Shown here piece after piece: positions 12,601-25,100 of a DNA stretch of 64,000 bases. Location: positions 2,232,001 through 2,296,000 of the forward strand of contig NC_026655.2 of assembly GCF_000004075.3 (NCBI RefSeq). Reading direction: 5' to 3'. The position numbers and the translations under genes are program-made. The DNA comes from Cucumis sativus. Its lineage: Eukaryota; Streptophyta; Magnoliopsida; Cucurbitales; Cucurbitaceae. The notes below the pieces were generated by a model that had not been told where the DNA came from, searched no databases, and saw nothing but the letters and a program-made list of their open reading frames with translations. The first letter of the stretch is position 1. Every line of letters starts with the position of its first letter.

Positions 12601-15600
12601 ACTAACTTGGGATTGGATTCGGTAATTTAACTCGATAAATGAGAGAGAATTACAAACATTATGCAATGTAAAAAATAAATTTAACTCTCAAAATTATGCA
12701 ACTAGCGGTAGAGACCATGTTGCTGGTAAGAGTCTTGATAAGAGAGTCATCCATTGATAATATATATTTTACCACAATTGTAAAGCTTTTTAAGAAGGTT
12801 GCTAAGCATTGAATTGGTATTCCTAAAAACACAATCAATTACCGTAATTCTAATAAAGATAAGGTCAAAATGAGTAACTAAGATAAAATTTGTAGTTAGA
12901 GATTTGGTTATGTATACATTGTTGTGTAAAGAAAAAAAAGAAAAGAGTTGTGTCAAAATCAGAATACTGTGTATAAAAATTTATGACAGAAAAGAAAAAT
13001 GGTGGCCTACAAAGGCAATATCCAAAGTACTGTGGAGCCATCCTTGGAAGGGGAAAAGAGGGTTCATATTCATCCCCTCCAAGCCTGAAAATGCACATGA
13101 AATCTCTCAGCACAAAATGTGGGAAATGAAATTTCAACCACAAATATGGAAAAAAAATATGGTCTCTATAGTGACAGCAAGAGCCAGTGAGTCTCTTTCT
13201 TTTCTCTTTTCCATTTTTTTCCACCACAGATGGGAAAAGTCACCCTATGGTGGTAATTATTACTTGATTCAAACTTATAAAAGTGTTAAACTTAAAACTT
13301 ACTTCTAATAATAAAACTTACTTGAACTTTAAAACTTATACAATGTTTATAATTATATAAGATTTTCCTCTAGCCTCTATTTATTTGTATTTAGATTTGG
13401 ACGGATATGGATGATGCTATGGATGCGTTAATTTATATTAGTTGAGATTTTCAAATGTACCTATTGATAAATCGTTTTAAAGGTTGAGAGGATCATTTTT
13501 GCAATATGCTATTATATTTTGTTTTGAAGAAAAGAATTACTTTTTGTAGGGTTTGTTTGTGTGATAGAGATGCCTGGGAGCTTTCACTATCAGCCACTCT
13601 CTCCCAACAAAAATATTGTACATTCAAAGAACCTTTTTTTTATTCTTTGTTTGAAGCTTATCTTCTTCCAATTGAAAGCAACCCTAGAACAACCCAATTA
13701 CCCAACTTTACAAGAAACACATGAGTGGTCATCAGTTATTATGTCAGTCTAAAACAAGCACACACACACAGTGCGGCATGTATAAATGGAAAGTGTTTTT
13801 GGGGAGAAAGGGAAGTGTTTTTTTAGGGCTTAATTCATAATTATAGCAAAAGGAAGATAAAGAGATTGTTGTATTATATGAGAGGAGAAATGGGATTTCT
13901 TTTTCTTCATCTTCTTCTTCTTCTTCTTCTTCTTCAGGGGGGGATTGGGGATTTCTCTTATGGTGAGTATAGTTTGGCCTTTTTGGTGATTGGCTAGGGT
14001 TTTTGACTAATGGTGTGGTAGATGGCGAATATTTTTACCTTAGTTATCCAACCATAGTTTTTTAGATAGATTTTTTTAAAAAAAGATAGTCTCAAATTTG
14101 GATATAGATCATTAAATTTGATCCTGTATTTCAAGATTTACAATTTATCTTTAATTTCTTTTTAAAATTAAAAAGAATTGTAATTAATTAATTTTCACTA
14201 TTTTTTACCAACATCAAAATTGACTTCAAATATACATCATTAACACCAAATATTGTGTTTGAACACTAATAACAACTTAAAGTGGGTAATTAGTGAAAAA
14301 TTGAGATTAAACATATCAAACTTAGAGTAGGATGAGAGTGTTGTACGAAAGTGTCAACCTAGTTTAAATGTTCTAGTACGTCAATTATCTCTTATTTTCT
14401 TTTAATGAACTGTTAATATATATATATAAATTACTTTCGAAAACATAGGACCCCAAATTGAAACAAATCTCGTAACGTTTTGAAAAATATAACATTTTGA
14501 AACCTAGCGACGAAAAGAAAACTAGAGAGAAAAGATAGGGTTCAACTTAAGTTACACTCATACGTTACTCTTTCTTCTATATAGTAAGAATACCGAATGA
14601 TAGAAAAGATGGATGCAACACAAAATACCTTAGACTATTTTTCGGTTTAGATAAGTAGGTATCTGGCAGTGGCAAGTACGAGCACAAACCAAACAAACTC
14701 CTTTTTTTTCTTTTTTTTTTTTTGTGTGAAGCTTTATAGCGAAAGAGAAAGGGCAAAGGGCAAAGGAACTACTTTGAATTGCACTCCTCCCTTTGAAGAA
14801 AAAGGTAAATAGATAAGCCACGCATGGAGGAAAGCCCCACTACCAATAACAACATTCTCTCACACAAAAACACTTCATAGAAAAATTAGTTCTTTTCTTT
14901 TTCTCCTTTTTGTTGAAAGTGACACTAGAAAAATAAACAAATAGATAAATAAATTTTTGTGTTATTATTTTTTTCAAATCAGTCAACAGAGACCATTGGC
15001 TCTCTAGACACAGGCTAATTCAGAGTTGTACACTGATGTGTTTTAGAGATAAATAATTGTCCTTTCACTCATAGCCTTATATATATATATATACACACTA
15101 TACATGTAAGTCGGACAAATTGCAAAAACTACCGTGCTAAATTTCTAAAAGTGTTAAAATTATTGGACAATCAATTTTACAGTATTTATAAAAATTAGAC
15201 TTGAGATAGATAAAAATTTATATAATCAATATAATTATATATGGAAAACTTAATTTTTAATTTTGAAAGTTTGACATAATTTAAATATCACACTATTTTA
15301 AGATTGTTTTTGTAATCTATCCTAAATATAAAAGTATGGCTATCCATGCCCACGTGGACTTGCCATGTCCTACATTCAAATTGGTTCATGACCAATTTCC
15401 AAATAATAATACATTAGAAAGTCAAAAGAAAAAAGAAATTAAAAAAGGTGTTGTTTTGTAAATAAACCCAAGTGAAAAATACCACATTTTTATAATGGAA
15501 TCCATGCAGTCAGTGATATGATCATATGTTGGGAAAAAAAAGGCCTCAAAGGGCAGATTTTTGTATGGTGTGAAAATGAACAAGAAAAAAAGAATTAAAT

Positions 15601-16470
15601 AATTGTTCTTCAAAGAGTTTTAAACAGTCGCTCAGCTTAATACCATTTCTATATGAATCATGATGATCTATGGACGAGGATATTATCGTAAATGTTTGAT
15701 ATCTTGATGTACTTCTTCTTTAACTTCTTGATGGTTATGATTATGATATTTCTTATATCACTTAGTTGTAAAGTTTTGATGGAATCTTTGGTGCATTATT
15801 GTTGTTTTAATAATATCATCATCATTTCACAATGTAATATTATATTATCGCTTAAGTATCATAAATGCCTTAAACCGTTATTGAAGTAGAAATTGCATAT
15901 ATACCATGAAACAATATGTCAATACAAACTTTTGTTCTCTATATTGAACAATAACTTCTATTTTAATAGTATAGTGTGGAACGCTTATGAAATATGGCAA
16001 GAATGTAAAGTTACAACTTTGAAATGATAGAAACTTTTATAGTTGAAAAAATCTTCGAAAAGGCCAAATTTGGTTTAATTACAAATCTAAATTGTACGGT
16101 TATAAAAAAAATAGAATTTAATTCTTATTGTTTGATAAAACTTCTCAAACAGTGTATATGATCGATAAATTAGTATTTTGCCTTTTTGGTGCATAAAATC
16201 TCCCAGTCATTTGTAATATGTTGCAATGCTTCATCTTTGCCTGAAACTTAAGTATTTCTGTTAAGTGTCTAAAGAGTTTCCTTCTAGCTTTTGGTTGTAT
16301 ATTTTATGAACAGATATATCACTCTAGATAAATTTTTTTGATGAGATCTAGTGTTATAAATGTGTTTACCTAATTGAAATGTGCTAATAATGGTAGACTA
16401 AATTTGTGATTTAAGGAGAAGGGAAAGGGAATTTGTGACTTAATGTGTGTGTCAAGGTCATCATGTGCAA
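9601..16470. other. Gene-free AT-rich intergenic region
   Basis: About 6.9 kb between divergently transcribed TFIIE alpha and the TCP gene. The ORFs here are short and AT-driven, with no recognisable domains. Two places stand out: a less AT-rich block at about 13.0-13.2 kb, and a TATA-like motif followed by a CT-rich stretch at about 13.78-13.98 kb. Distal regulatory sequence of the TCP gene may lie here, but the sequence does not show where. Confidence 0.6.
13906..13936 (+). repeat. (CTT)n microsatellite
   Basis: About nine consecutive CTT/TTC units followed by CAGGGGGGGATTGGGG. It resembles the pyrimidine-rich leaders of plant transcripts but may be only a simple repeat. Confidence 0.85.
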
Positions 16471-16772
16471 GCCACGTGAAGTGGCACAAATACTAGGTGA
16501 CTTCTGTCCACTCACCTCCCATTATATATTATAATGTTTTATTATATTTATCTCCACATACATCACTTCACTCTAAAGACGATCCCTACTTTTTCCTCAA
16601 AAGAAAAACCCCAAATTCCATCTTCTTCTTTCTCTCTTTCTTTCCCATTTTCTTCACAACTCTCCCTTTCAACAAACCCCTCCTTCCATTTCCATTGCTT
16701 CAAGGTCCTGTCTTTCTCAGCTAACCCTAAATTCTCCCTCAACTTCTTCTCAAAATTTTACCAAATATATAC

Positions 16773-16883
16773 ATGCCTTTGATCTTTCTCAACTCTCTTT
16801 TCTATCTTCAATTAGGATATTTCTTTCAAGTCCTATTTGGAGGAAAGCTCTCTCCTCTAATTGTCACTCTCAATTGCCTTTAG
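16773..16883 (+). promoter_or_regulatory. Upstream ORF 1 in the TCP gene leader (36 codons)
   Basis: An ATG in the predicted leader opens a 36-codon frame (starting MPLIFLN) that ends in TAG well before the main start. It would be scanned first if the leader begins near 16555. Its peptide is hydrophobic and not recognised. Translation is not proven. Confidence 0.35.
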
Positions 16884-16923
16884 TGACAAGGAGAGATTAT
16901 ATAGTTTTTTTTCCTAGTTGATT

Positions 16924-17013
16924 ATGTGTTTTTTATATATTTGGATACACCTACTCATCTCTTTTATCGGTTTGTTCATCCTTGAGTTAACAAGTCATTA
17001 TATGTTCTTTTAG
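16924..17013 (+). promoter_or_regulatory. Upstream ORF 2 in the TCP gene leader (29 codons)
   Basis: A second upstream frame of 29 codons (starting MCFLYIW) ends in TAG 77 nt before the main ATG. The in-frame ATG at 17002 falls within it. Together with upstream ORF 1 it could lower translation of the TCP protein. This is inference from position only. Confidence 0.35.
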
Positions 17014-17090
17014 GGTTTTTGTTTGTTTTTGCTTTCTTTTTGCACAAATTCCAAATCAAGGGGAAAAAGAGAGATTAAAAGATCAGAGAT

Positions 17091-18336
17091 ATGTTTGTGT
17101 TCAATAGTTGTAGTAACAACAATCATGGTAATGACTGTATCTCTTTCCCTGACCATTCATTTCTTCACTTTCCTTCTCCTTTTGATGATGATGGTAATCC
17201 TACTAATTCCCTTCTTCTTCAACAACAATCTCAACATGACATTTTTCTTCATCATCATATTCCATTGAATGAACCATCTCCTCCTCCTCCTTCATCGACT
17301 TTTGTAAATGCTTTGAGATCATCAGAAACAATCAATAATGATGTTTTTCATCAAGACCTCGTCAGTCAAAGGAAAAAATCTTCATCTAAGAGAGATAGAC
17401 ATAGCAAAATCAACACTCTTCATGGACCAAGAGATAGAAGAATGAGGCTCTCATTGCCTGTGGCTAAAGAGTTTTTTGGTCTACAAGACATGCTTGGTGT
17501 TGACAAAGCTAGCAAAACTGTGGAGTGGTTGCTCTTTCAAGCTAGACATGCAATCAAGAAACTCTCAAAGGATCAACAAAGCTTCCATATTGACGGCAAT
17601 GGTGATACAAGGAGTCCATCATCGGTTTCAGACGGGGAAGTCGTGTCAGGGATTATCGATGAAACTTCAACTGTCGTCAATAACAACGACATGATCAGCA
17701 CAAAAGAATTAGAAATAGGGCGTAAATCGACGACAAAGAAAGAGAAGAGGAGTAGGGTTGGAAGGAAAATGCCATTCAACCCTCTCACGAGGGAGTGTAG
17801 GGAGAAAGCCAGAGCGAGAGCAAGGGCAAGAGCGCGAGAGAAACAACAGCAAATTAAAGGAACAAGTACAACAACAAAACTACAAGATGTTAGCAAAATA
17901 AGCTCACCATGGATGAGTAGTACTCAAATGGAAAATAATGGAATTGATGAGCAATTAAGAACAAGAAATGAAGGAAGAATAATCATGGATCATGAAACAA
18001 CAGATGATTGTTTGATCATGGGAAGGTGGAGCCCCTCCAACTCTATTTATTGCAATTCACTCCATAACAACAATAATGGAAGTCCCCAAGAGGTAAATTC
18101 CAAACATCAACAAACTTAACTATTATTGTTTTTCCAATTCTCAAGTGATAGAATATTACCTATACCCTTTTAAAAGGTAAAGTCCAAGAAAAAAATTTCA
18201 AGTACAAATTGTTGTTCATACATTTTTGGCCACTTTCTTATAACAATTTTTTGTGGTTACATTTCAGCATCCATATGGAGATTTTCAATTTTTGGTAAAA
18301 TCATGGGAGCCCTACAACAATCATAGCATATGTTAA
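17091..18336 (+). CDS. BRC1: CYC/TB1-class TCP transcription factor, BRANCHED1-like
   Basis: Nuclear DNA-binding regulator of the class II CYC/TB1 subclade; BRC1/TB1 members repress axillary bud outgrowth. Two coding exons: 17091-18092 and 18268-18336. Splicing at GAG/GTAAAT to TTTCAG/CAT keeps the frame and gives 356 aa. The TCP domain spans about residues 100-158: basic region [20 protein letters not shown], then helix-loop-helix [20 protein letters not shown]. The Arg-rich R domain [19 protein letters not shown] at 234-252 is diagnostic of CYC/TB1. An ECE motif is not obvious. The last exon adds a 22-residue tail ending [11 protein letters not shown]. The FGLQDMLG and [10 protein letters not shown] core is closest to BRC1/TCP18 as I recall it, and MSH2 lies next door as in Arabidopsis. 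TCP12 or another CYC/TB1 paralogue is the alternative. The TCP domain carries unusual residues: Val137 where Phe is usual, Pro123, and Leu110-His111. Confidence 0.88.
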
Positions 18337-18544
18337 CTTCTACTATGCATATATCTTCAAGCTCAGACTGAGATCCCCTTCAAAGAATCAATTATATATA
18401 CTTCCAAGTGTGTCCAATAATGGTAAATTTTATTATATCATGCATTAATCTTTTCTTTTCTTCTGTTTGGAGTTTGTATGATTACACAAAAAGTACATCT
18501 TTCATTTTATAATGTTCTTTCCTTTTTCTACGAACATTTAGTTT

Positions 18545-18622
18545 TTCTAACTTCAAGAATGTGGAACACAAACTAGAGGGATATTCTAACTCCAAGAATG
18601 TAGAACACAAACTAGAGGGATA
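18545..18622. repeat. Two-copy 39-bp tandem duplication
   Basis: Two near-identical 39-bp units (about 18545-18583 and 18584-18622) share GAACACAAACTAGAGGGATA. They differ at a few bases. They lie about 200 bases downstream of the TCP gene stop codon, possibly within or just past its 3' untranslated region. Confidence 0.85.
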
Positions 18623-18639
18623 AATAGAATCTCTATATA

Positions 18640-19140
18640 AGGTGGTTTGATAACTATTTTGTTTTTAGCTATTTGATTTTGAAATTTATGCTCGTTTGGT
18701 CACAATTTTTTATCATGGTTTTCACTTTTTTTTTTCTTTAGTTATTAACAACAATCTGGTAGAAAGTGGATAACAAAACAGTTAAATGTAAAATTGAAAA
18801 CATTGTTTATTAGCTTATTAATTGGCAAAAAGACAAACAAAACAAAATCTAATTTTTTTTATAACCATTTGGTTTTTGAAAATTAGGTTTATTAAAACAT
18901 GCTACTATTTGCGTAGATAAATATATCTAGTTTTCATTCTCTTCTACAAACGTTTTAAAACTACCCCAAGTTTGTCTTGAAAACAAATTAGAGTAGTATT
19001 TAAAACTCTTTGTTTCATTTGTTTTAGAATTTAGCCAAAAATTCAAATGTTCTTTTTTAAAAAACAAACATGACAAAAAAAATGGAAAGAAACACACAAG
19101 CATCAATTTGAAAAACTAAAACTATAAACAAAATCACTCA
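18640..19140. repeat. Probable non-autonomous repeat fragment
   Basis: Phrases such as TTTGATAACTATTTTG and ATAACCATTTGGTTTTTG recur here in loosely repeated form. They resemble dispersed non-coding repeats common in AT-rich dicot genomes. No terminal repeats or target duplication could be fixed, and the family is not identified. Confidence 0.25.
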
Positions 19141-22100
19141 ACACGACCTAGAACATACATCTTTGACATTGAAGGCTTTCTAACGAAATCAATTAAACAT
19201 GTAGAAACAACATAAATAAAGTAAAAACGATACAAACTCAATACTTTTTAACCTTTATTTGATATAGATATAGAATCACGTATGAATAAGGAGAATTTAA
19301 ACTACTTGTAACTTTTTGGTCAATGATATATATAATATCTTGAGGTTGATTGACACTAATCAAAATTTATTTTCAGAACATGGTTTAGTGTTCTATCCTA
19401 TACCCTAACCATTTCCTTTAATCTCTTGTGTATAATTATATTAATATTCAGTTTGAAGAAAAACGGAAACAAAAAATTATAAGAATACTTTTTAGCAAAA
19501 GAAAGTGATGTAATTGAGAGGATAATTATAAGTTCTATATATATAATGTATTTTGACATATTATTAATTACATATCATATTGTCCTAACCCCATATAATT
19601 AGTGCATTACATAGACAAAGAGTGGGAAAACTTTTAAGAAGTGATTGAATGACCCATGATTTAATTATTATCCACTACATAGTACAAACCAAACCCCATT
19701 TAATTTCAACATTTCAAATGATTATCTATAGCGTTACACCTTTAAATTAAACTTTTATACTATGTATGTAAAATTAATTAATTAATTACATAGTATTTAT
19801 TTTAAATACAGGATTAATTATTAACTTTGTTATTATTGGATGGATGGCAATCTTAAAAAGTCCAATTTAGCCCTTGAGATCAAACATGCATGAACCTAGG
19901 GAAAAGCTTTTTGCCTTGATTTAACATACACCATTTTTCTTTGCTCCAAATAATGAAACAAAAACACAAAAGTCTCTTATAGAAAGAGTTATAAGGAAGA
20001 GTTATTTGTTTAATTTCTGTTGATTAATTTAATCTTTGTTGTTAGAAATAATTATATATAACTGATACAGTTCTTTTTTCAGATAAGTTTATGATTATGT
20101 GTTTGAAAGATATACACACAATTATATTGCCAATTATTAGGGTTAATTTTTTATTCATTTTTATTGAATTAAATTCTTTAAACTGTCCTCTTTTTTCCCC
20201 TCTCACCCTGTTTCAATTTTTAAAGAATCAACTAAATTTCGTTAGTGCACTGTAGAAGAAAAAGACGAAGGTATAACTAAGAACACTGTCTCCAACCACG
20301 GTACGTTGTTGTTTGAATGCAGTGTTCTAAAATAGAGACAATATCATCACACACTATTGTAGAGATGTGTGAAGAACAGTATTACTCCTATCAAAAGTGG
20401 TGTAGAGTTGTGTCTCTAATTTGATTACAGTATTGTTGGAGTTATCAGGTATGTCAACAAAATTAGTGGGGTGATCCTAAATTGGAAGACGTAGTAATCG
20501 TGGTTTGAACCATGATTGACTAGGAATAGGTACGGTAAGTTTTAGATAGAGGGGATGACCTATATAAAATATGGCAAATCGAGAGTTATATAGATATAGA
20601 TATACAAAAAAATCATCATATAAATGTAACTCAGCCATCGATTTGTTCAATACATATCCAAACAGGCAGAAAACAAAGATGACCAACAATAATTTTCTCA
20701 GAAAAAATAATAGTATATTTCTAACAAATAAAATGGAATATATTTGACTAATTATAAATTCCAAAATGAATAAAATAATTACCTAGTTGGGGAATGGTAG
20801 AACCTTTGAAGAAGATGCAGAAATTTCAAGCAATAACTCCACGAAAAAGCCTCTCCAAAATGATCAAATGTAAGCCTCTGCAAGTAGAAAGACAAAGAAA
20901 ACCCTATTTGTTTTTCAAAATAAATTGAGAGAAAGAGAGATAGATTTTTTTCCTTCTTTTTTACAATCTGTTTTTGTAGAAGAAAGAAAAAGTGGGGGAA
21001 CATACATGAGAGTTATCTTTCCTCTAAAATGCAAAAGAGCATATTCCCATCATTTTGGTAAAGTAAAAGTTAAAAATAAACCCTCTTTTTTTTTTATTTA
21101 TTTGTTCTTTTTCACTTCACCCATTTAAAAATATTTCTTGTTATTACTATTATTAATTGTTTCATTGAAATGATAATCTTATATTCTTAACCTCTCCAAA
21201 ACACACTTAAATTATCTTTAATCAAATTTATGTGTACAAGGTATTGAGTTGATAACTTAGTTGAACAAATGGATGGCTAATTAATAGTCCATATGGGATT
21301 TCACCATACTACAATTTTACTATTAAAGTTTGAATTTTTGTCTACACATTTCTTTGAACTTTTAAGCTTGATTTTTCACTTTTCATCCTTACTCTTATTA
21401 ATATTTGTTAATTTATTTAAAATAATCATAATTAATCAAGTTTCATTGTTTTTTTTATCATTGTTAAAATTAAATTTAAAATTTCACATTATAATTATTT
21501 TAAACTAATTAACAACAATAACTAAAAGTGAGTATTTAATTAGAGACCAAATTTAAACAAAATTTTCAGGTAAATTGTTCAATGTTTTTAAACTAACAGG
21601 CTGATTAAATTGAATTGAAACAATATGTAACATTTTCAAATTTAAAAACCAAAATATTGAGACAAAACAAAAAGCATTTTCCCCAAAAAGAAAAATCAAT
21701 TCACATGCTTATGGATGAAAGAGGAATGAACAAAGAAAATGACAATATAATATAAGTGTGGGTTTGGACAATAATTGACTGCTTACATTGAATCAAAGAT
21801 TGTGGGCGAAATTAAAGCATTTTACATTATCATATGGCTGCACCACACAACCCATGCTGCCTTTAACTTCCCTTCCATGCGGGTTTCTAAGGTTTGTGCT
21901 TCCCTTCGTATGAAACCATTGATTTTTTCTTTTTCTTTTCAAAAAATTGATTCTTCCATATGAAAGTTAATAATATAGTTTTCATGTTAGTCGAACTATA
22001 CGTTAAAAAGGTTACATATATATATATGCGAAAAACTTGTGTTAAGGCACATACATGTTCCATGCAGGTTATAATTTGCCAAATTTTTGAAATGTAGTAT

Positions 22101-25100
22101 GAAGTAATTTTAAGTATAAATACTTTTTTCTTTTTTCATTTTGATTTATGTATTTTTAGCTCATCTTAAACTATAACGATATCTCTAATATATTGTTATT
22201 TTTAAAAGCATATTCTATTCAAAATATAGAAAATGTATTTAAATAGTATACTGTCTTATCCAAAAATTATTAATATACTATCTAAGCATTTTTTTTTTAT
22301 GAAAAATTAAATTTGAGGATGATAACCATATTTTTTTAGGAGCCAACCAAATATCTCTTTTCTTTCTCTGCCCTAAAGAGTTACCACATTTTTAACTTTT
22401 TCATATATTATATTTTGCTCATTGATGGAAAAATAAGAAAACAAATTTACATATATATTTTTTTCATTTTCTAGTCATTTATCTTGGTATATATTATCCC
22501 GTCGGACTAATTTATCAATGTTTACTGTTAATTTTTTAAATTCTTTTGCTCATAAACATTACTCATTCCTTAATTATGTGCCAAAAACTTAATGGGGTTT
22601 ATTGGGATAATTTTTCTCTAAGCCAAATATTAGGATTTTTCCCCATCAATATAGTTAAATATTGATAGGAAATTTCATATGTTTTTTTTAATACAATGTT
22701 CCTTTTTAGGGGTAAAAATATAAAACTTGGGATATTTTAAATTATTTAAAACTCAGTATTGTTGGTAGGTTTAAAAACATTTCTAAAGTGTAGAATGAAC
22801 AAACATATAAATGAATTTGCGATATGTGATACCAAAATACAACGTGTAGTAAAATGGACAACAATTTGTGTCCCGAAATTGTACCAAAAACATAAAATTT
22901 CATGAAGAATGTTACTAACAAAATTATATATTTTGGATATGAAAGGGGGAGGTCAAATAAAGGTTTTTTTATATAAAAAAAAATACATAAATTAGATGTG
23001 ATGTGAAAGTTTATGTTGATAATTAATTAGCCTACTTTCCATCATTATTGAGTTAACATAATGAAAGGGGACAGAAAGAAATGAAACCAAAACATGAATT
23101 TTGGATGAATCAAAATCAAAGATTACAATCAAAAGAAATATGATTGACTTAATTTTGTTTGAAAAAAATAGTAAACATATAATAAGTTTTTGATCCAATT
23201 CAATGAACCTTAAAAATGAAAGTGGAGAGAATGATTGAAGAAAAATAGAAGATTTTGCACAGTAATGCACAAAAAGAGGAAACTTGGGAGAAATAATTAG
23301 AAATCATTTACCATTTTCATATGATCCCCACTAACCAATGTTAAATGATCATCATGTATGGTTTGAACAGAAGGTTTTATTTAAAATGGGTGAGTGTTTA
23401 AATCAACTTAATTAATCCCCAAATATATTAAAGGTTAAGCCTGAAGAAATACAACTTTTTAAAATCATCCCACACCAACATAAAACATAATTTGATGATA
23501 CTCAAGTTCGAGTTTGAGCTATCTGTTTAAATTCTTACTGTCACACAACAAATAACCTTTATTCTTATAACAACACATGTTTATAATTTGTAATTATTTT
23601 TGCTTATTCAAGTCAATAAGCAGGTTAGAGTAAAAAGGAAAAAGAAATCAAAGAAATATAAATCAATAGTTAACTTGTGGTTTTCTAAATCCAATTTGCA
23701 AAAGTCTTAATAAATGTGATTAATTTGTGCATATCAAATCAATTCAACACTGCATGTGTTAAAAAAAAACAATTAAAAACAAGAAAACCATAATAATCAT
23801 TTGAAAAATATGTGAGAAAGATGCATGAATTTATGTCACAGTGCAAGAACAAGAAACCCCAGTATATACAATAATTAAGAGTAAGTACTTTATGTAATAT
23901 ATGGCTATGAGAATTAGAATAAAACCTGGATTTTGCAACTGCCTTTTACTAACAAAAGCTTTTCCTCATCACCATATTCTTCAATGGGGGAATACAGAGT
24001 TTGCCCTAAATTAAAAAAGTGGTGGGAGGAAGAAGATAAGGGGAAGAAAGCAGTAAAGGAAAAGGAGTGGGAGGGGGTAGGTTTTAAATAATGAAAAGTG
24101 AAGGGGGTTGTTTGAAAAAATTGAAAGAAAAAAAGGACATGGAAATTAATTAGAAAAGAAGAGAGATAGAGAGGGTTATTGGTAACTGTAGAATTGTGTA
24201 TAGGGTGCGTCAGTGTAATATCTAAGATTGATGGGTTTGCGTGATTTCGTTTCTCTCCTTAATTTGTTCCTTTCACCACTTTGCATGGATCATATCAACT
24301 CTACCCTAGAGTTCTATATGGCTTTGATTTCCAACTTCCCATCTCTTGACTGAGACTGGATGGTCTTCAAATATGTAGAGAGTGATTTTGTTCGTATATT
24401 TCCATTAAGTTAATCTGATTACTGTGGACTTTCTATCAAGAAATCTGGATGTGTATAGAGTAAACCTAATTTGGATGTGTGTGGGGGATTAAAAAAAGGT
24501 TGAATATTCAGTACAAGGATTGTATTTCATGTTTTCAAAATACATGTGATCGATAATAGATTTGAAAAGTTGGATTTTAGTTTAAACAATTGTTTGAAAT
24601 GTATACATGTTTGAACTCAAATATTCATGTACACATCTCAAGCATCCTCCATATTTAGTGCATATCACTAAATTGTTCATTTATATGTATAGTTTGTCAC
24701 GTGTTAATTTAATCTTTGTTTCCTTTTTAAATATTTTTTTTGTATGAATAATATAAGATGGTAAATCATAGAGATGAGTGCTTCGAGTATTATAAAAAAA
24801 AATTAAACTTAGCCTACAACACGAGATATTGTGTTTCTTAATCGCGTTTATCTTATTATAATCTAGTTTTACATTATAAAATCTTAAATTCAAAATATAT
24901 ACACATTCAAAATTCATAAAAAGGGTGTGTTTTAATAACACAAATGTAATCAAAATTATGCAAAATCATGATGGAAGACACAACAAAGATGAAATCATGA
25001 AAGGTGGACAAATAAGTTAGATTGTTGAACAAATTATGTTTAATTAATATTATAATTGAAGCTTATAACATTCAATCAAAAACATAAAATTTGAATTATA

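Larger units (their letters stand above)
16473..17090 (+). promoter_or_regulatory. Promoter and long leader of the TCP gene
   Basis: A palindromic G-box CACGTG lies at 16473-16478. A TATA-like TATATA lies at 16523-16528. A pyrimidine-rich stretch typical of plant 5' untranslated regions follows at about 16615-16700. If transcription starts about 30 bases after the TATA motif, the leader is roughly 530 nt and contains upstream ATGs. G-boxes are bound by bZIP and bHLH factors, including light-signalling PIFs; whether this one is used is unknown. Confidence 0.45.

Noticed and set aside
12904..13308. 134-aa plus-strand ORF in the TFIIE-TCP spacer
   Set aside because: Lys/Phe-rich, with no recognisable motif and no matching splice or promoter context. 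A chance frame in a less AT-rich block.
13561..13620. MicroRNA precursor (sequence starting TGCCTGGGAGC, faintly like miR160)
   Set aside because: The match to miR160 stops after about seven bases and no complementary arm lies nearby.
17023..17268. 81-aa frame overlapping the TCP start
   Set aside because: It has no ATG at its beginning (starts at TTG) and is not a normal eukaryotic start.
17573..17896. 107-aa minus-strand ORF within the TCP gene
   Set aside because: Antisense shadow of the Arg-rich R domain region; its Leu/Ala runs are the complement of the Arg codons.
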